Below, piece by piece: positions 1 through 8,281 of a stretch of 64,000 bases of DNA. How positions within the stretch are numbered: the stretch's first letter is position 1; each line of letters opens with the position of its first letter. The notes beneath the pieces were generated by a model. It had not been told where the DNA came from and made no database searches. It saw only the letters and a list, made by a program, of their open reading frames with translations. Source of the DNA: Lachnospiraceae bacterium (GTDB taxonomy: Bacteria; Bacillota; Clostridia; Lachnospirales; Lachnospiraceae); assembly GCA_014239155.1 (NCBI GenBank), contig JAAZZQ010000085.1, positions 186,001 to 250,000 on the forward strand, read 5' to 3'. A program made the position numbers and the translations under genes.

Positions 1-1070
1 ATGTCCACGCAGGAAAAGGCTGCACCATTGGGACGACTATGACAATTACAGACAAGGCGGTGCCCAATATCGTTGGCGTGGATATTGGCTGTGGCATGTA
101 TACAGTAAATCTTGGAAAAGAGGAAATTGATTTTGAGAAAATAGATGCCGCCGCACACTTTATTCCGTCAGGCATGAATGTGTGGGAGGGTAGGCAAGAA
201 CGGTTTGATTTATTACAGTTACGCTGTTATCGAAATTTAAGAGACACAAGGCGTTTAGAGCGAAGCCTTGGGACCTTGGGTGGCGGAAATCATTTTATTG
301 AGGTGGATATGGCACAGGATGGAACAAAATATCTTGTGATACATTCTGGCAGCAGAAATCTTGGTAAACAGGTAGCGGAGTTCTATCAACAGTTGGCAAT
401 TGAACTGCACACAGGCAAAGAGGAATATTTCAAAAAGAGAGATGCACTGATTATAGAATACAAGGCAGCAGGGCGTAGGAAGGAGATACAAAATGCGTTG
501 AAGGGGCTTAAATGGGAGCACCGAGATTGCCTAATACCAGAAGATTTGCGTTATTTGTATGGAACATTTCTCGAAGATTATTTGCATGATGTGGAGATTT
601 GTCAGCAGTTTGCCAGACGAAATCGTGAGAAAATGGCGGAGGTTATTTTAGAAAGAACAGGAATGACAGGAACAGAGGCGTTCCATACAATTCACAACTA
701 TATTGACACCAATGAAATGATATTGCGCAAAGGTGCAATTGCCGCCCACAAGGGCGAAAAAGTGTTAATTCCAATCAATATGCGAGATGGAAGTGTGCTT
801 GCCATCGGAAAAGGAAATCTAGAATGGAATTATTCCGCACCGCATGGGGCTGGACGACTGATGTCACGCACCAAAGCAAAAGAAAATCTGTCTATGGAGG
901 ATTATCGCAAAATGATGGAGGGTATCTACACAACCTCTGTCAACGAGGCGACACTCGACGAAGCACCAATGGCATATAAGTCCCTTGAGGATATTATTGA
1001 TGTTATTAGAGAGTCCGTGGACGTTATTGATATTATGAAACCAATCTATAATTTTAAGGCATCTGACTAG
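1..1070 (+). CDS. rtcB: RtcB family RNA ligase, 5'-truncated by window edge
   Basis: The open frame already runs at base 3, giving HAGKGCTIGTT before the first internal Met at 39, so the true start lies outside the window. RtcB joins 2',3'-cyclic phosphate or 3'-phosphate RNA ends to 5'-OH ends using GTP and Mn2+. Visible family motifs in order: GVDIGCGM (metal-binding Cys), LGGGNHFIE and VIHSGSRNLG (metal His residues), HNYID, and near the C-terminus SAPHGAGR, whose His is the residue that carries GMP in characterised RtcB. The C-terminal two thirds is therefore complete. No archease gene is visible downstream. The next gene is a small XRE regulator 59 bp away, with no clear functional link. 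Confidence 0.93.
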   Translation, partial: VHAGKGCTIGTTMTITDKAVPNIVGVDIGCGMYTVNLGKEEIDFEKIDAAAHFIPSGMNVWEGRQERFDLLQLRCYRNLRDTRRLERSLGTLGGGNHFIEVDMAQDGTKYLVIHSGSRNLGKQVAEFYQQLAIELHTGKEEYFKKRDALIIEYKAAGRRKEIQNALKGLKWEHRDCLIPEDLRYLYGTFLEDYLHDVEICQQFARRNREKMAEVILERTGMTGTEAFHTIHNYIDTNEMILRKGAIAAHKGEKVLIPINMRDGSVLAIGKGNLEWNYSAPHGAGRLMSRTKAKENLSMEDYRKMMEGIYTTSVNEATLDEAPMAYKSLEDIIDVIRESVDVIDIMKPIYNFKASD

Positions 1071-1129
1071 AGCACTGGAAAAGTAATGTTCTTTTGTTCT
1101 GGCAGAAGCCGGAACAGGAGGGACAGAGA

Positions 1130-1381
1130 ATGGTTACGATACCAACGATAGATATGGTAAAGACAGGGCAGCACATCACGGAGCTGCGGGTTCAGGCGGG
1201 GTTGTCTGTGCGGCAACTGCAGGAAATTTTCGGATTTTCCACGCCACAAGCGCTATACAAATGGCAACATGGAACCGCGCTTCCTACAATTGATAATCTT
1301 GTTGTGCTGGCAGCAGTACTTGGCGTGAAGATTGATGACATTCTGATTACTACGGATAGTTCAATACCAGTCAGTGCATAG
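1130..1381 (+). CDS. small XRE-family helix-turn-helix regulator
   Basis: An 83-residue protein that is almost entirely one Cro/CI-type helix-turn-helix: ITELRVQAGLSVRQLQEIFG, then the recognition-helix region STPQALYKWQHG and the LPTIDNLVVLAAVLGVKIDDIL tail typical of this fold. An in-frame start exists at 1094, but an AGGAGGG site at 1117-1122 sits at good spacing before the ATG at 1130, so I chose 1130. There is no effector domain. The target is unknown. It could be a stand-alone repressor or a relic of a mobile-element regulator. Confidence 0.8.
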   Translation: MVTIPTIDMVKTGQHITELRVQAGLSVRQLQEIFGFSTPQALYKWQHGTALPTIDNLVVLAAVLGVKIDDILITTDSSIPVSA

Positions 1382-1410
1382 AGAACGCTATCTATAAGTA
1401 TAGAAGTTGT

Positions 1411-1530
1411 TTATAGTAACGATTCGGGACCATAATTGAAGTTTTGCTTCGCAAAAATCATTCCTCACTTCTCAATCATGTTTTTACGGAATGCACAGTT
1501 TATGCGCATTCCTGACCCATAAAAAATAAC
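1411..1530. repeat. dispersed intergenic element, copy A
   Basis: About 120 bp of non-coding DNA beginning TATAGTAAC and ending AAAAATAAC. Read on the reverse strand it aligns with 27796-27914 (reverse strand) and 60944-61076 (reverse strand): an outer GTTACT/TTT block, a GGAATGCG...GCATTCCGT inverted pair, AAAACAT, a central hairpin (here TTTTGCTTCGCAAAA) and a closing GTTACT block. It lies between the XRE gene and the bile salt hydrolase gene. Function unknown. Confidence 0.7.
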
Positions 1531-1662
1531 TAGAGAATTTGTAATACACAAAAAGATATTACTCCATGATTGATATTATTGCGAAAAGTAAGTATAATAG
1601 GAATCGATAGAACGTATTATAAAAGTCAACGCAAGTATCAATTGGTGAATGGAGAGATTTGT

Positions 1663-2640
1663 ATGTGCACAGCAGCTACTTATAAGACAGCAGATTTTTA
1701 TTTTGGACGTACACTGGATAATGATTTTTCCTATGGAGATGAGGTGACAATTACCCCCAGAAATTATCCGTTTCATTTTCGGAAGCTGGGAGATATTGAC
1801 ACACATTATGCAATGATTGGCATGGCGTATATAGCACAGGATTATCCGCTATATTATGATGCAGTCAATGAAAAAGGACTGGCGGTGGCAGGACTCAATT
1901 TTGTGGGGAACGCTGTTTACAGAGAGTGTGTAAATGATAAAGACAATCTTGCGCAGTTTGAGTTCATTCCGTGGATTCTTAGTCAGTGTGCTACAGTGAA
2001 ACAAACGCGCGTTTTACTAAAAAGAGTGAATATATGCAACATAAAGTTTGCTGAAAATCTACCTGCGGCGCAGTTGCACTGGATTATTGCAGACAGTGAG
2101 GAGGCAATCACAGTGGAGACGGTCGCAAATGGGATAAAAGTTTATGACAATCCGGTGGGCGTGCTGACGAATAATCCACCGTTTGACGAGCAATTGTTTG
2201 CGCTCAACAATTATATGCATCTATCAGCAAAACCACCCGTCAACACCTTTGCGCCTGGATTGAAATTGCAGCAGTATAGCCGTGGAATGGGTGCTATCGG
2301 ACTGCCCGGGGATTTGTCGTCGCAGTCTAGGTTTGTGCGGGCAGCCTTTACAAGAATGAATGCAGTCAGTGGCAAAGGAGAATTAGAAAGTGTCAGCCAG
2401 TTCTTTCATATTCTAAGTGCAGTCGACCAGCAACGAGGATGCTGTGTTTTAGAGAATGGAGAATATGAGGTGACGCTCTACACATCTTGTTGCAATGTCA
2501 CAAAAGGAATCTATTATTATACAACGTATGATAATCATCAGATTACAGCAGTTGATATGCACAGAGAAAATGTGGACGGCAAAATATTAGTGCGATATCC
2601 GACAGTGAAAGAAGAGCAGATTTGGATACAGAATGCTTAG
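1663..2640 (+). CDS. bsh: choloylglycine hydrolase / bile salt hydrolase family protein
   Basis: A 325-residue Ntn-hydrolase of the choloylglycine hydrolase family, which cleaves the amide bond of glycine- or taurine-conjugated bile salts, or of penicillin V in some members. The start at 1663 gives Met-Cys, so that removal of Met exposes the catalytic Cys2. A GGAGAG site precedes it at 1651, whereas the in-frame start at 1570 would bury the Cys. Other family marks are FGRTLDNDF (Arg and Asp near residues 16-19), GLAVAGLNF, the VLTNNPPFDEQ loop and GLPGDLSSQSRFVRAAF. Length matches the family. No signal peptide, so it is intracellular. Monocistronic, with element A upstream. Bile salt versus penicillin V substrate cannot be settled by eye. 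Confidence 0.9.
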   Translation: MCTAATYKTADFYFGRTLDNDFSYGDEVTITPRNYPFHFRKLGDIDTHYAMIGMAYIAQDYPLYYDAVNEKGLAVAGLNFVGNAVYRECVNDKDNLAQFEFIPWILSQCATVKQTRVLLKRVNICNIKFAENLPAAQLHWIIADSEEAITVETVANGIKVYDNPVGVLTNNPPFDEQLFALNNYMHLSAKPPVNTFAPGLKLQQYSRGMGAIGLPGDLSSQSRFVRAAFTRMNAVSGKGELESVSQFFHILSAVDQQRGCCVLENGEYEVTLYTSCCNVTKGIYYYTTYDNHQITAVDMHRENVDGKILVRYPTVKEEQIWIQNA

Positions 2641-2718
2641 AAACTGTGGGAAAATAACTGTTTAGAAAGACTTGTGAAAGTACAAAAACGCTGTACAGAT
2701 ATGGAAGGAGAAAGAGGG

Positions 2719-3150
2719 TTGTCAATTAAAGAGTCGAACAATGTGGAAGGTACATCAGATAAGCTTGTAGGAATGAAAGTATTAGTGGTCGAGGACAATG
2801 TACTGAATTTGGAGATTGTATCAGAAGTTCTGAGCGAGCGCGGATTAATTGTCACTACAGCAGAGAATGGACAGGTTGCTGTCGAACTGTTTCAGAACAA
2901 TTCACCGGGAACATTTGATGTGATTTTGATGGATATGCATATGCCGATTATGGGTGGTGTGGAAGCCACAAAAATAATTCGTGCTATGAAGCATGCCGAT
3001 GCGCAAAAAATACCAATATTGGCGCTAACTGCAAATGATTTTGAAGAGGATATTCGCAGGACGCGGGAAGCAGGCATGAATGATCATTTGACGAAACCAT
3101 TTGATATGGAGAAAATATTTGAGGCGCTCGTGGCGCACACAGGAAAGTGA
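2719..3150 (+). CDS. stand-alone receiver-domain response regulator
   Basis: A single CheY-like receiver domain (MKVLVVEDN, phospho-acceptor Asp in VILMDMHMP, Thr in ILALTAND, Lys in HLTKPFD) and no output domain. The 5' end is uncertain: GTG 2674, ATG 2701, TTG 2719 and ATG 2773 share the frame. TTG 2719 has the best ribosome site (AAGGAG at 2705-2710), so I used it. The residues before the domain resemble the linker ahead of receiver domains at the end of hybrid histidine kinases. The gene may therefore have come from such a kinase. No kinase is adjacent, and a partner could lie elsewhere. Confidence 0.75.
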   Translation: MSIKESNNVEGTSDKLVGMKVLVVEDNVLNLEIVSEVLSERGLIVTTAENGQVAVELFQNNSPGTFDVILMDMHMPIMGGVEATKIIRAMKHADAQKIPILALTANDFEEDIRRTREAGMNDHLTKPFDMEKIFEALVAHTGK

Positions 3151-3184
3151 GAGGGGAATATCGTTTTCCCTTCTCATTTTTTTA
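3147..3184 (+). terminator. intrinsic terminator after response regulator
   Basis: GAGAGGGGAA pairs imperfectly with TTCCCTTCTC around a short loop and is followed by a run of seven T. It overlaps the response regulator stop codon and separates it from the SPFH operon. Confidence 0.65.
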
Positions 3185-3300
3185 TGGTAATTATTAAAAG
3201 TAAAATATTCATATTGACAAAACAATTTCAAAGTGATATTATTATGATATCAAAAGAAATCACAATTAGATTAACAAGTGTCCAGATAAGGAGGTACTTT

Positions 3301-4305
3301 ATGGAAGAGAGAGTTTTATCAAAGAAGAAAAATGGTATGGCTGTGTTATGTGGCATACTGCTGTTGTATGCGGTGTCGATAGCAGGGATTTATTTCGGGG
3401 CAGTAAATGCGTATACTCTTGTTATTTTTGCCAGCATTTTGGTGATTGTTGTAGCGACAATACTCCTGCCAGGATTGAAAGTTCTAAAGCCGCAGGAAGC
3501 GTTGGTACTTACATTGTTTGGCAAATATATAGGTACATTAAAAGAAGATGGTTTTTATTTTGTAAATCCGTTTTGTTCTACCGTGAACCCAGCAGCACGT
3601 ACGAAACTAAATCAGAGTGGAGATGTGAATGACTCTGCCACAATGTTGGCGATTGCGAACAAGGCCACAGGCACGAACATGGAAGCCTACAACAACAAAA
3701 TCTCACTAAAAATTATGACCCTAAATAACAACAAGCAGAAGATTAATGACTGTCTTGGCAATCCAGTAGAGATTGGAATCGCTGTTACATGGAAGGTTGT
3801 GGACACAGCAAAAGCGGTGTTTAATGTGGACAATTACAAAGAGTTTTTGTCGTTGCAGTGTGACAGTGCACTTCGCGATATTGTGCGCATCTATCCTTAC
3901 GATGTGGCGCCAAATGTCGATACAACAGGTGATGGGCTATCAGACGAGGGAAGTTTACGCGGTTCGAGTGAGATTGTTGCGGCCAGAATCCGCGGGGAGA
4001 TACAGAAAAGAGTCGAGGAGGCTGGCATTGAAGTTGTTGAGGCACGTATTACATATCTTGCATACGCTCCGGAAATTGCTGTGGTAATGTTACAGAGGCA
4101 GCAGGCATCAGCGATTATCGACGCGCGGAAAATGATTGTGGATGGTGCGGTTGGTATGGTCGAGATGGCATTGGAGCGCCTGAGTGAAAATCATATAGTG
4201 GAGCTTGATGAGGAGCGTAAAGCTGCAATGGTTTCCAACTTATTAGTTGTACTCTGTGGAAATCATGACGCACAGCCGATTGTAAATTCAGGCAGTTTAT
4301 ATTAA
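3301..4305 (+). CDS. SPFH/Band 7 domain membrane protein
   Basis: 334 residues with start ATG 3301 behind TAAGGAGG at 3287. Two hydrophobic segments lie near residues 12-55, followed by the VLKPQEALVLTLFGKYIGTLKEDGFYFVNPF signature region of SPFH (stomatin/prohibitin/flotillin) proteins. An SPFH core (GIAVTWKVVDTAKAVFNVDNYKEFL) and an alpha-helical tail with VEEAGIEVVEARITYLAYAPEIA follow. Such proteins form membrane-bound oligomeric rings or microdomain scaffolds. It heads a tight operon with an Arc-like protein, a small membrane protein and a YbjQ protein. The exact role is unknown. Confidence 0.85.
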   Translation: MEERVLSKKKNGMAVLCGILLLYAVSIAGIYFGAVNAYTLVIFASILVIVVATILLPGLKVLKPQEALVLTLFGKYIGTLKEDGFYFVNPFCSTVNPAARTKLNQSGDVNDSATMLAIANKATGTNMEAYNNKISLKIMTLNNNKQKINDCLGNPVEIGIAVTWKVVDTAKAVFNVDNYKEFLSLQCDSALRDIVRIYPYDVAPNVDTTGDGLSDEGSLRGSSEIVAARIRGEIQKRVEEAGIEVVEARITYLAYAPEIAVVMLQRQQASAIIDARKMIVDGAVGMVEMALERLSENHIVELDEERKAAMVSNLLVVLCGNHDAQPIVNSGSLY

Positions 4306-4391
4306 ATATTTAAATAGTCTTACGGAGTCTATTAAGATGATTTAAGAAAACGCCTAAGCAGCGTTTTACATTGACAAAAAGGAATGATGTT

Positions 4392-4592
4392 ATGGGTGAT
4401 TCTGGCAAGAAACAAGTTCCGCTTAGGCTTTCAGCAAAGCTGTATGATGCGATTGCCGCGTGGGCGGAGGACGATTTTCGATCGGTCAACGGACAAATTG
4501 AATACCTGCTGACAGAGTGCGTCCGACAGCGCAAAAAAAATGGAAAATATGTCTCCGACGAGATTGACAAACCGCTGGAAATTAATATTTAG
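4392..4592 (+). CDS. Arc-like ribbon-helix-helix small protein
   Basis: 66 residues. ATG 4392 follows AAGGA at 8-nt spacing. An upstream TTG at 4371 in the same frame lacks a ribosome site. The segment [34 protein letters not shown] fits the short beta strand plus two helices of Arc/MetJ-type DNA-binding proteins. The stretch [12 protein letters not shown] is typical of Arc homologues. It sits between the SPFH gene and a small membrane protein gene and is probably co-transcribed. It may regulate the operon, but that is inference. Confidence 0.7.
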   Translation: MGDSGKKQVPLRLSAKLYDAIAAWAEDDFRSVNGQIEYLLTECVRQRKKNGKYVSDEIDKPLEINI

Positions 4593-4612
4593 GAAAAGGA
4601 GACGTGATATCG

Positions 4613-4840
4613 ATGAAACACTGGCAGAAGATGGTTGCGCCAATTGTGATTGCTTTCCTTATGATTGTCTATTATATTGGAGCAGCAGTATTTTTTATGG
4701 CAGTACCCAGCATTCCCGCAGGAATTAAAATTCTAATGATGGTGGTACCATTAATATTGGCGGCAGTGATGCTTGGTGTATTAATAAGCAGAATAAAAGA
4801 AATTAAAGGAGGAGAAGAAGATGATCTTAGTCAATACTGA
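4613..4840 (+). CDS. small two-helix membrane protein
   Basis: 75 residues with two strongly hydrophobic segments (about residues 9-30 and 38-60) and a charged tail RIKEIKGGEEDD. ATG 4613 is preferred because GGAG at 4598-4601 is 11 nt away, while GTG 4604 is too close to it. The 3' end overlaps the next gene by 20 nt, and that overlap carries the neighbour's ribosome site, which suggests translational coupling. No known family is recognised. Confidence 0.7.
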   Translation: MKHWQKMVAPIVIAFLMIVYYIGAAVFFMAVPSIPAGIKILMMVVPLILAAVMLGVLISRIKEIKGGEEDDLSQY

Positions 4841-5132
4841 TTATATTAGCGGAAAGGAACTGGAAATGCTTGGTCTGGTGAAAGGAAGCACAATTCAGTC
4901 TAAAAATTTAGGAAAGGACATTACACAGAGCTTTAAAACATTAGTGGGAGGTGAATTGAAAGCCTATACAGAGATGATGAATGAGGCACGTGCGCTTGCT
5001 ACAAAGCGTATGGTCGAGGAGGCGGAGAAACTTGGTGCTGACGCTGTTGTCAACATTCGCTACGCCTCAGCAGCGGTGATGCAGGGTGCAGCGGAGGTTA
5101 TGGCATATGGCACTGCCGTGAAGTTCAAATAA
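4821..5132 (+). CDS. YbjQ/UPF0145 family protein
   Basis: 103 residues matching the YbjQ family of putative heavy-metal-binding proteins in length and pattern: an N-terminal strand with YISGKELEMLGLVKGSTIQSKNLGKDITQSFKTLVGGELKAYTEMM, then ARALATKRMVEEAEKLGADAVVNIRY, and a terminal strand AYGTAVKFK. These proteins form pentameric barrel-like assemblies in solved structures, and their function is not established. A GGAGGAG ribosome site lies inside the preceding gene. Last gene of the SPFH operon, followed by a hairpin at 5162. Confidence 0.85.
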   Translation: MILVNTDYISGKELEMLGLVKGSTIQSKNLGKDITQSFKTLVGGELKAYTEMMNEARALATKRMVEEAEKLGADAVVNIRYASAAVMQGAAEVMAYGTAVKFK

Positions 5133-5161
5133 AAAAGTGATAAGATTATAATGCAGAAAAA

Positions 5162-5191
5162 TTGTCCGGAGTATAAAAACGCTCCGGACAA
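5162..5191 (+). terminator. hairpin after ybjQ-like gene
   Basis: A perfect 10-bp inverted repeat, TTGTCCGGAG with CTCCGGACAA, around a 10-nt A-rich loop. The T tract behind it is short (ATTTG), so termination may be only partial. Confidence 0.55.
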
Positions 5192-5267
5192 AATTTGTGA
5201 TTAGAACAAATAAATTAGAGTCTTTTCGGAGAGAGAACTATAAATGAAAAGACATGCGGAGGGCAAG

Positions 5268-6221
5268 ATGTTGGCAATAAAAAGTATTTTATTTATGGTG
5301 ATAGGTTTTGTTATCTTAATTAAAGGAGCTGATTTTTTTGTGGACGGCGCATCAGGAATCGCAGAGAAATTTCATATACCACAAATTATTATTGGTCTTA
5401 CCATTGTGGCATTTGGGACAAGTGCACCTGAAGCTGCAATTAGTATTTCAGCAGCTTTTGCAGGGACAACGGGTATTGCAATCGGAAATATTCTTGGAAG
5501 CAATCTGCTCAATATTCTAATTATTCTTGGCATCTCAGCGTGTATTGTGCCACTGCATATTGGAAAGTCTAGCATTAAGTTTGATATTCCATTTAATCTG
5601 TTCATAACATTAGTGCTGGTTTTGTTTGGTACCATTTTTGGGGAATTGAATGTTTTTTCGGGTGTGATATTTTGGTTATTGATGATAGGCTTTTTGGTTC
5701 ATCTCTTCGGCGCTGCAAAAAGTGAAATAAAAGAACAAAATACAAAAGATGTACCAAAAAAACAGAAAAATATAATTTTACTGTTTTTATATATTTTGGG
5801 TGGCATTGTAGCAATTATTTTTGGAAGTGACCTTGCTGTAGACAATGCCACAGTGATTGCGTCGGATATTCTTCATATTGATGATAGACTTATCGGATTG
5901 ACTATCATTGCATTAGGTACCTCACTTCCAGAACTGATGACCAGTGTAACAGCAGCAAGGAAAGGAAATGCAGATATTGCAGTGGGAAATATTTTGGGAA
6001 GTAATATCTTTAACATTCTTTTTGTGTTGGGAACAGTATCTTTGATTGCGCCAATACCATTTTCAATATCGTTTGTTATTGATGGAATTATTGGTATTGG
6101 GGTGGTAATTTTGCTGTATTTCCTATCAAAAGATGATGATACATTGTCAAAACGTGATGGTATAACATTTCTAATATGTTATGCAGTTTATTTTGTCTAT
6201 TTGTTAGTGGTAAATCTTTGA
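5268..6221 (+). CDS. calcium/sodium antiporter, CaCA superfamily (YrbG-like)
   Basis: About 317 residues and ten hydrophobic segments arranged as two homologous halves around a charged cytoplasmic loop (KSEIKEQNTKDVPKKQK). Each half carries the alpha-repeat of cation/Ca2+ exchangers: AFGTSAPEAAIS with GNILGSNLLN in the first, ALGTSLPELMTS with GNILGSNIFN in the second. The acidic Glu residues in these repeats bind the cation. It should exchange Ca2+ against Na+ or H+ across the cytoplasmic membrane. ATG 5244 (GGAGAG upstream) and ATG 5268 (GGAGGG, 4 nt) are both possible. I prefer 5268 because homologues begin close to the first helix. Monocistronic. Confidence 0.88.
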   Translation: MLAIKSILFMVIGFVILIKGADFFVDGASGIAEKFHIPQIIIGLTIVAFGTSAPEAAISISAAFAGTTGIAIGNILGSNLLNILIILGISACIVPLHIGKSSIKFDIPFNLFITLVLVLFGTIFGELNVFSGVIFWLLMIGFLVHLFGAAKSEIKEQNTKDVPKKQKNIILLFLYILGGIVAIIFGSDLAVDNATVIASDILHIDDRLIGLTIIALGTSLPELMTSVTAARKGNADIAVGNILGSNIFNILFVLGTVSLIAPIPFSISFVIDGIIGIGVVILLYFLSKDDDTLSKRDGITFLICYAVYFVYLLVVNL

Positions 6222-6292
6222 AAAAGTAACGAACAATTCCTTACATTTTTGTAACATTGGCAATAGTCGTTTTCAGGCAAAGTAGAAGGCGG

Positions 6293-6298
6293 TATAAT
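6293..6298 (+). promoter_or_regulatory. -10 box upstream of the repeat array
   Basis: A consensus TATAAT with TTTTCA 17 bp upstream (6270-6275) lies just before the tandem repeats, about 190 bp upstream of the response regulator. It could drive the two-component operon through the repeats as leader. Inferred from sequence only. Confidence 0.45.
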
Positions 6299-6315
6299 AG
6301 ATTTGAGATAAAGTG

Positions 6316-6476
6316 CATTGATGATAGACAATTGTCTTTGTAGAATCTATACCATCAAGGTGAATGAGACCGCAGTAAATCATTGATGATAGACAATTGT
6401 TTTTGTAGAATCTATACCATCAAGGTGAATGAGACCGCAGTAAATCATTGATGATAGACGATTGTTTTTGTAGAAT
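6316..6476 (+). repeat. 65-bp tandem repeat, 2.5 copies, with repeated promoter-like boxes
   Basis: Copies start at 6316, 6381 and 6446. The first two are complete and differ at one base, and the third stops after 31 bp. Each copy has TTGATG, a 17-bp spacer and TAGAAT (6318/6341, 6383/6406, 6448/6471), the layout of a sigma-A promoter. In the spacer of copies 1 and 2 lies the palindrome ACAATTGT (ACGATTGT in copy 3). In full copies TTGATGATAGA also pairs with a later TCTATacCATCAA, so a hairpin is possible. The last copy ends 9 bp before the response regulator start. Confidence 0.8.
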
Positions 6477-6485
6477 GGGGGATGT

Positions 6486-7223
6486 ATGCACACAAGATTA
6501 GAAATTATGATTGTTGAGGATGATACAGTACTTGCGAGGGAGCTTGCCTTTTCTCTTGAAAAATGGCATTACAATGTTGTTTTGGCAGAACGATTTGACA
6601 ATATTTTACAGGAATTTATAGAAAAAAGACCATATATGGTCCTTTTGGATATTAACCTCCCATGTTATGATGGATTTTATTGGTGTAGTCAATTGCGTCA
6701 AATTTCAAAAGTACCAATTATCTATATTAGCAGTCGTGGCGACGACCAAGATAAAATTATGGCGATTGCGCAGGGTGGGGACGATTATGTGGAAAAACCA
6801 TTTCGCATGGAGTTGTTAAAGGCAAAAATTGAGGCAATCCTTCGGCGCACATATGAGTACAAAGTGCGGGAGCGTATTTTTTTGAATGCGGGACTATGTT
6901 TTGACAGTGCGACACAGAGCTTGTATGTTATTCAGGAAAAAAGAGTGAAAAGAGACAATGAACGGTCTGTGTTCTGTGGACAGGCGAAGGAACAAGAAAT
7001 TGATCTTACAAAATCAGAGCGGCGTCTTTTTGTGCGCTTAGTGGAGAATAAACCAGATGTTGTGACACGAGATGAATTGATGATGGAACTGTGGAATACA
7101 GATGAGTATGTCACAGATGCAGCGCTCACTACAATTATTAGCAGACTGCGCACCAAACTTAAAACTGTATGCGGTGAGGAAGTGATATTTACCAAAAAAG
7201 GGCAAGGGTATTTTGTACAATGA
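6486..7223 (+). CDS. OmpR/BceR-type response regulator
   Basis: 245 residues. The N-terminal receiver domain (about 1-118) has the acidic pair EDD at 11-13, phospho-acceptor Asp55 in VLLDINLP and Lys in VEKPF. The C-terminal winged helix (about 160-245) has LTKSERRLFVRLVENKPDVVTRDELM and the wing ending FTKKGQGYFVQ. The linker is somewhat long. Its stop overlaps the kinase start by 4 nt (ATGA), so the pair is translationally coupled. Ribosome site GGGGG at 6477-6481. Such regulators normally answer to cell-envelope stress or peptide antibiotics through a neighbouring ABC transporter, but none is next to it here. Confidence 0.9.
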   Translation: MHTRLEIMIVEDDTVLARELAFSLEKWHYNVVLAERFDNILQEFIEKRPYMVLLDINLPCYDGFYWCSQLRQISKVPIIYISSRGDDQDKIMAIAQGGDDYVEKPFRMELLKAKIEAILRRTYEYKVRERIFLNAGLCFDSATQSLYVIQEKRVKRDNERSVFCGQAKEQEIDLTKSERRLFVRLVENKPDVVTRDELMMELWNTDEYVTDAALTTIISRLRTKLKTVCGEEVIFTKKGQGYFVQ

Positions 7224-8281
7224 TTGTGTTTCGGTGGTTTAAAAGAAGATGGAAAGAAACTATGGTTCGCATGATTATAGGATTAAGTTTTAATCTGTAT
7301 TTTGTCTTTCTTATGCAGACGGCACAAATCAAATATCTGTTGTATCTGGATATGCTTTTATTGATAATTTTGTCAATTGCAGAGGGGATAGCCTTTTTTG
7401 ATTTCTGTAAAAAAGAACGCCGCAAAACCGTTTTTTTACAAGAAAAAGAACTTATTTATAAATATTTTAAAGATATAGAGGACCATGTAATTTTTGCACA
7501 TGATTTCCAGATTATGGAAGAACGTTTGGAGAAAAAATTTGCAGAAAACTGCGATTTGCAGGACTTTGTAGCAAAGTGGTGCCATGAGTTTAAAATACCG
7601 CTTGCGGCGGGATTTTTAATAGTAGAAAAACTAAAAGACTCAAATATTAGAACTGATTTGCGGGAACAACTTGAGCGAATGAACTGGCAGATAGGTATGA
7701 TGATGCAAGGATGCAGGCTGCAAAGCCCGCTGTTTGATTTACAGGTTCGGCTGATGCCGCTTGCAACATGCGTTCGGAATTCAATTAAAAATAATCAGTT
7801 CTTTTTAATACAGAAAAAGTTTCAGATAAATGTGGCAGTTGAGAATGCGTGCGCCTATACAGACGAGGTTTGGCTGACGTATATTTTGGACCAGATTTTA
7901 AACAATGCCATTAAATATGTGAGACCAAATATAGAACACAAAATTCGTTTCTGGGCAGAAAGTGTTTTGGCGGAATCAGTTTTACCCAAAGCACATCAAT
8001 TAGATTCACTTTTGCAAGAACCGTTGTCATCAGGATACATTGCACTTTACATAGAAGATAATGGTGAAGGCATTCAGGAATGTGATATACGACGTATTTT
8101 TGAAAAAGGTTTTACAGGCAATAATTATCACAATGGCAGATATAAATCTACTGGAATGGGACTGTATTTGGCAAATAAAATTGCAGAAAGGCTAGAGCAC
8201 AAACTGTCAGTCGAGAGTCAATATGGGGAATATACACGGTTTTGCATTACACTTCGCAGAAAAGAAGATATAAAGTTTTAG
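7220..8281 (+). CDS. BceS-type intramembrane-sensing histidine kinase
   Basis: 353 residues. Two membrane helices (about 17-34 and 40-60) are separated by only a few residues, so there is no extracellular sensor. This is the architecture of intramembrane-sensing kinases. The phosphorylation site is His122 in KWCHEFKIPL, and ATPase boxes follow: ILNNAIKY (N), YIEDNGEGIQECDIRRIFEKGFTG (G1/F) and GMGLYLANKIAERL (G2). Kinases of this group usually take their signal from a BceAB-like transporter. Here the partner must be encoded elsewhere, perhaps one like the FtsX-type permease and ATPase at 45.7-48.9 kb, but that link is speculation. Confidence 0.9.
   Translation: MIVFRWFKRRWKETMVRMIIGLSFNLYFVFLMQTAQIKYLLYLDMLLLIILSIAEGIAFFDFCKKERRKTVFLQEKELIYKYFKDIEDHVIFAHDFQIMEERLEKKFAENCDLQDFVAKWCHEFKIPLAAGFLIVEKLKDSNIRTDLREQLERMNWQIGMMMQGCRLQSPLFDLQVRLMPLATCVRNSIKNNQFFLIQKKFQINVAVENACAYTDEVWLTYILDQILNNAIKYVRPNIEHKIRFWAESVLAESVLPKAHQLDSLLQEPLSSGYIALYIEDNGEGIQECDIRRIFEKGFTGNNYHNGRYKSTGMGLYLANKIAERLEHKLSVESQYGEYTRFCITLRRKEDIKF

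Noticed and set aside
6316-6476. Possible CRISPR array
   Set aside because: The repeat is 65 bp in direct tandem without spacers, and no cas genes are present.
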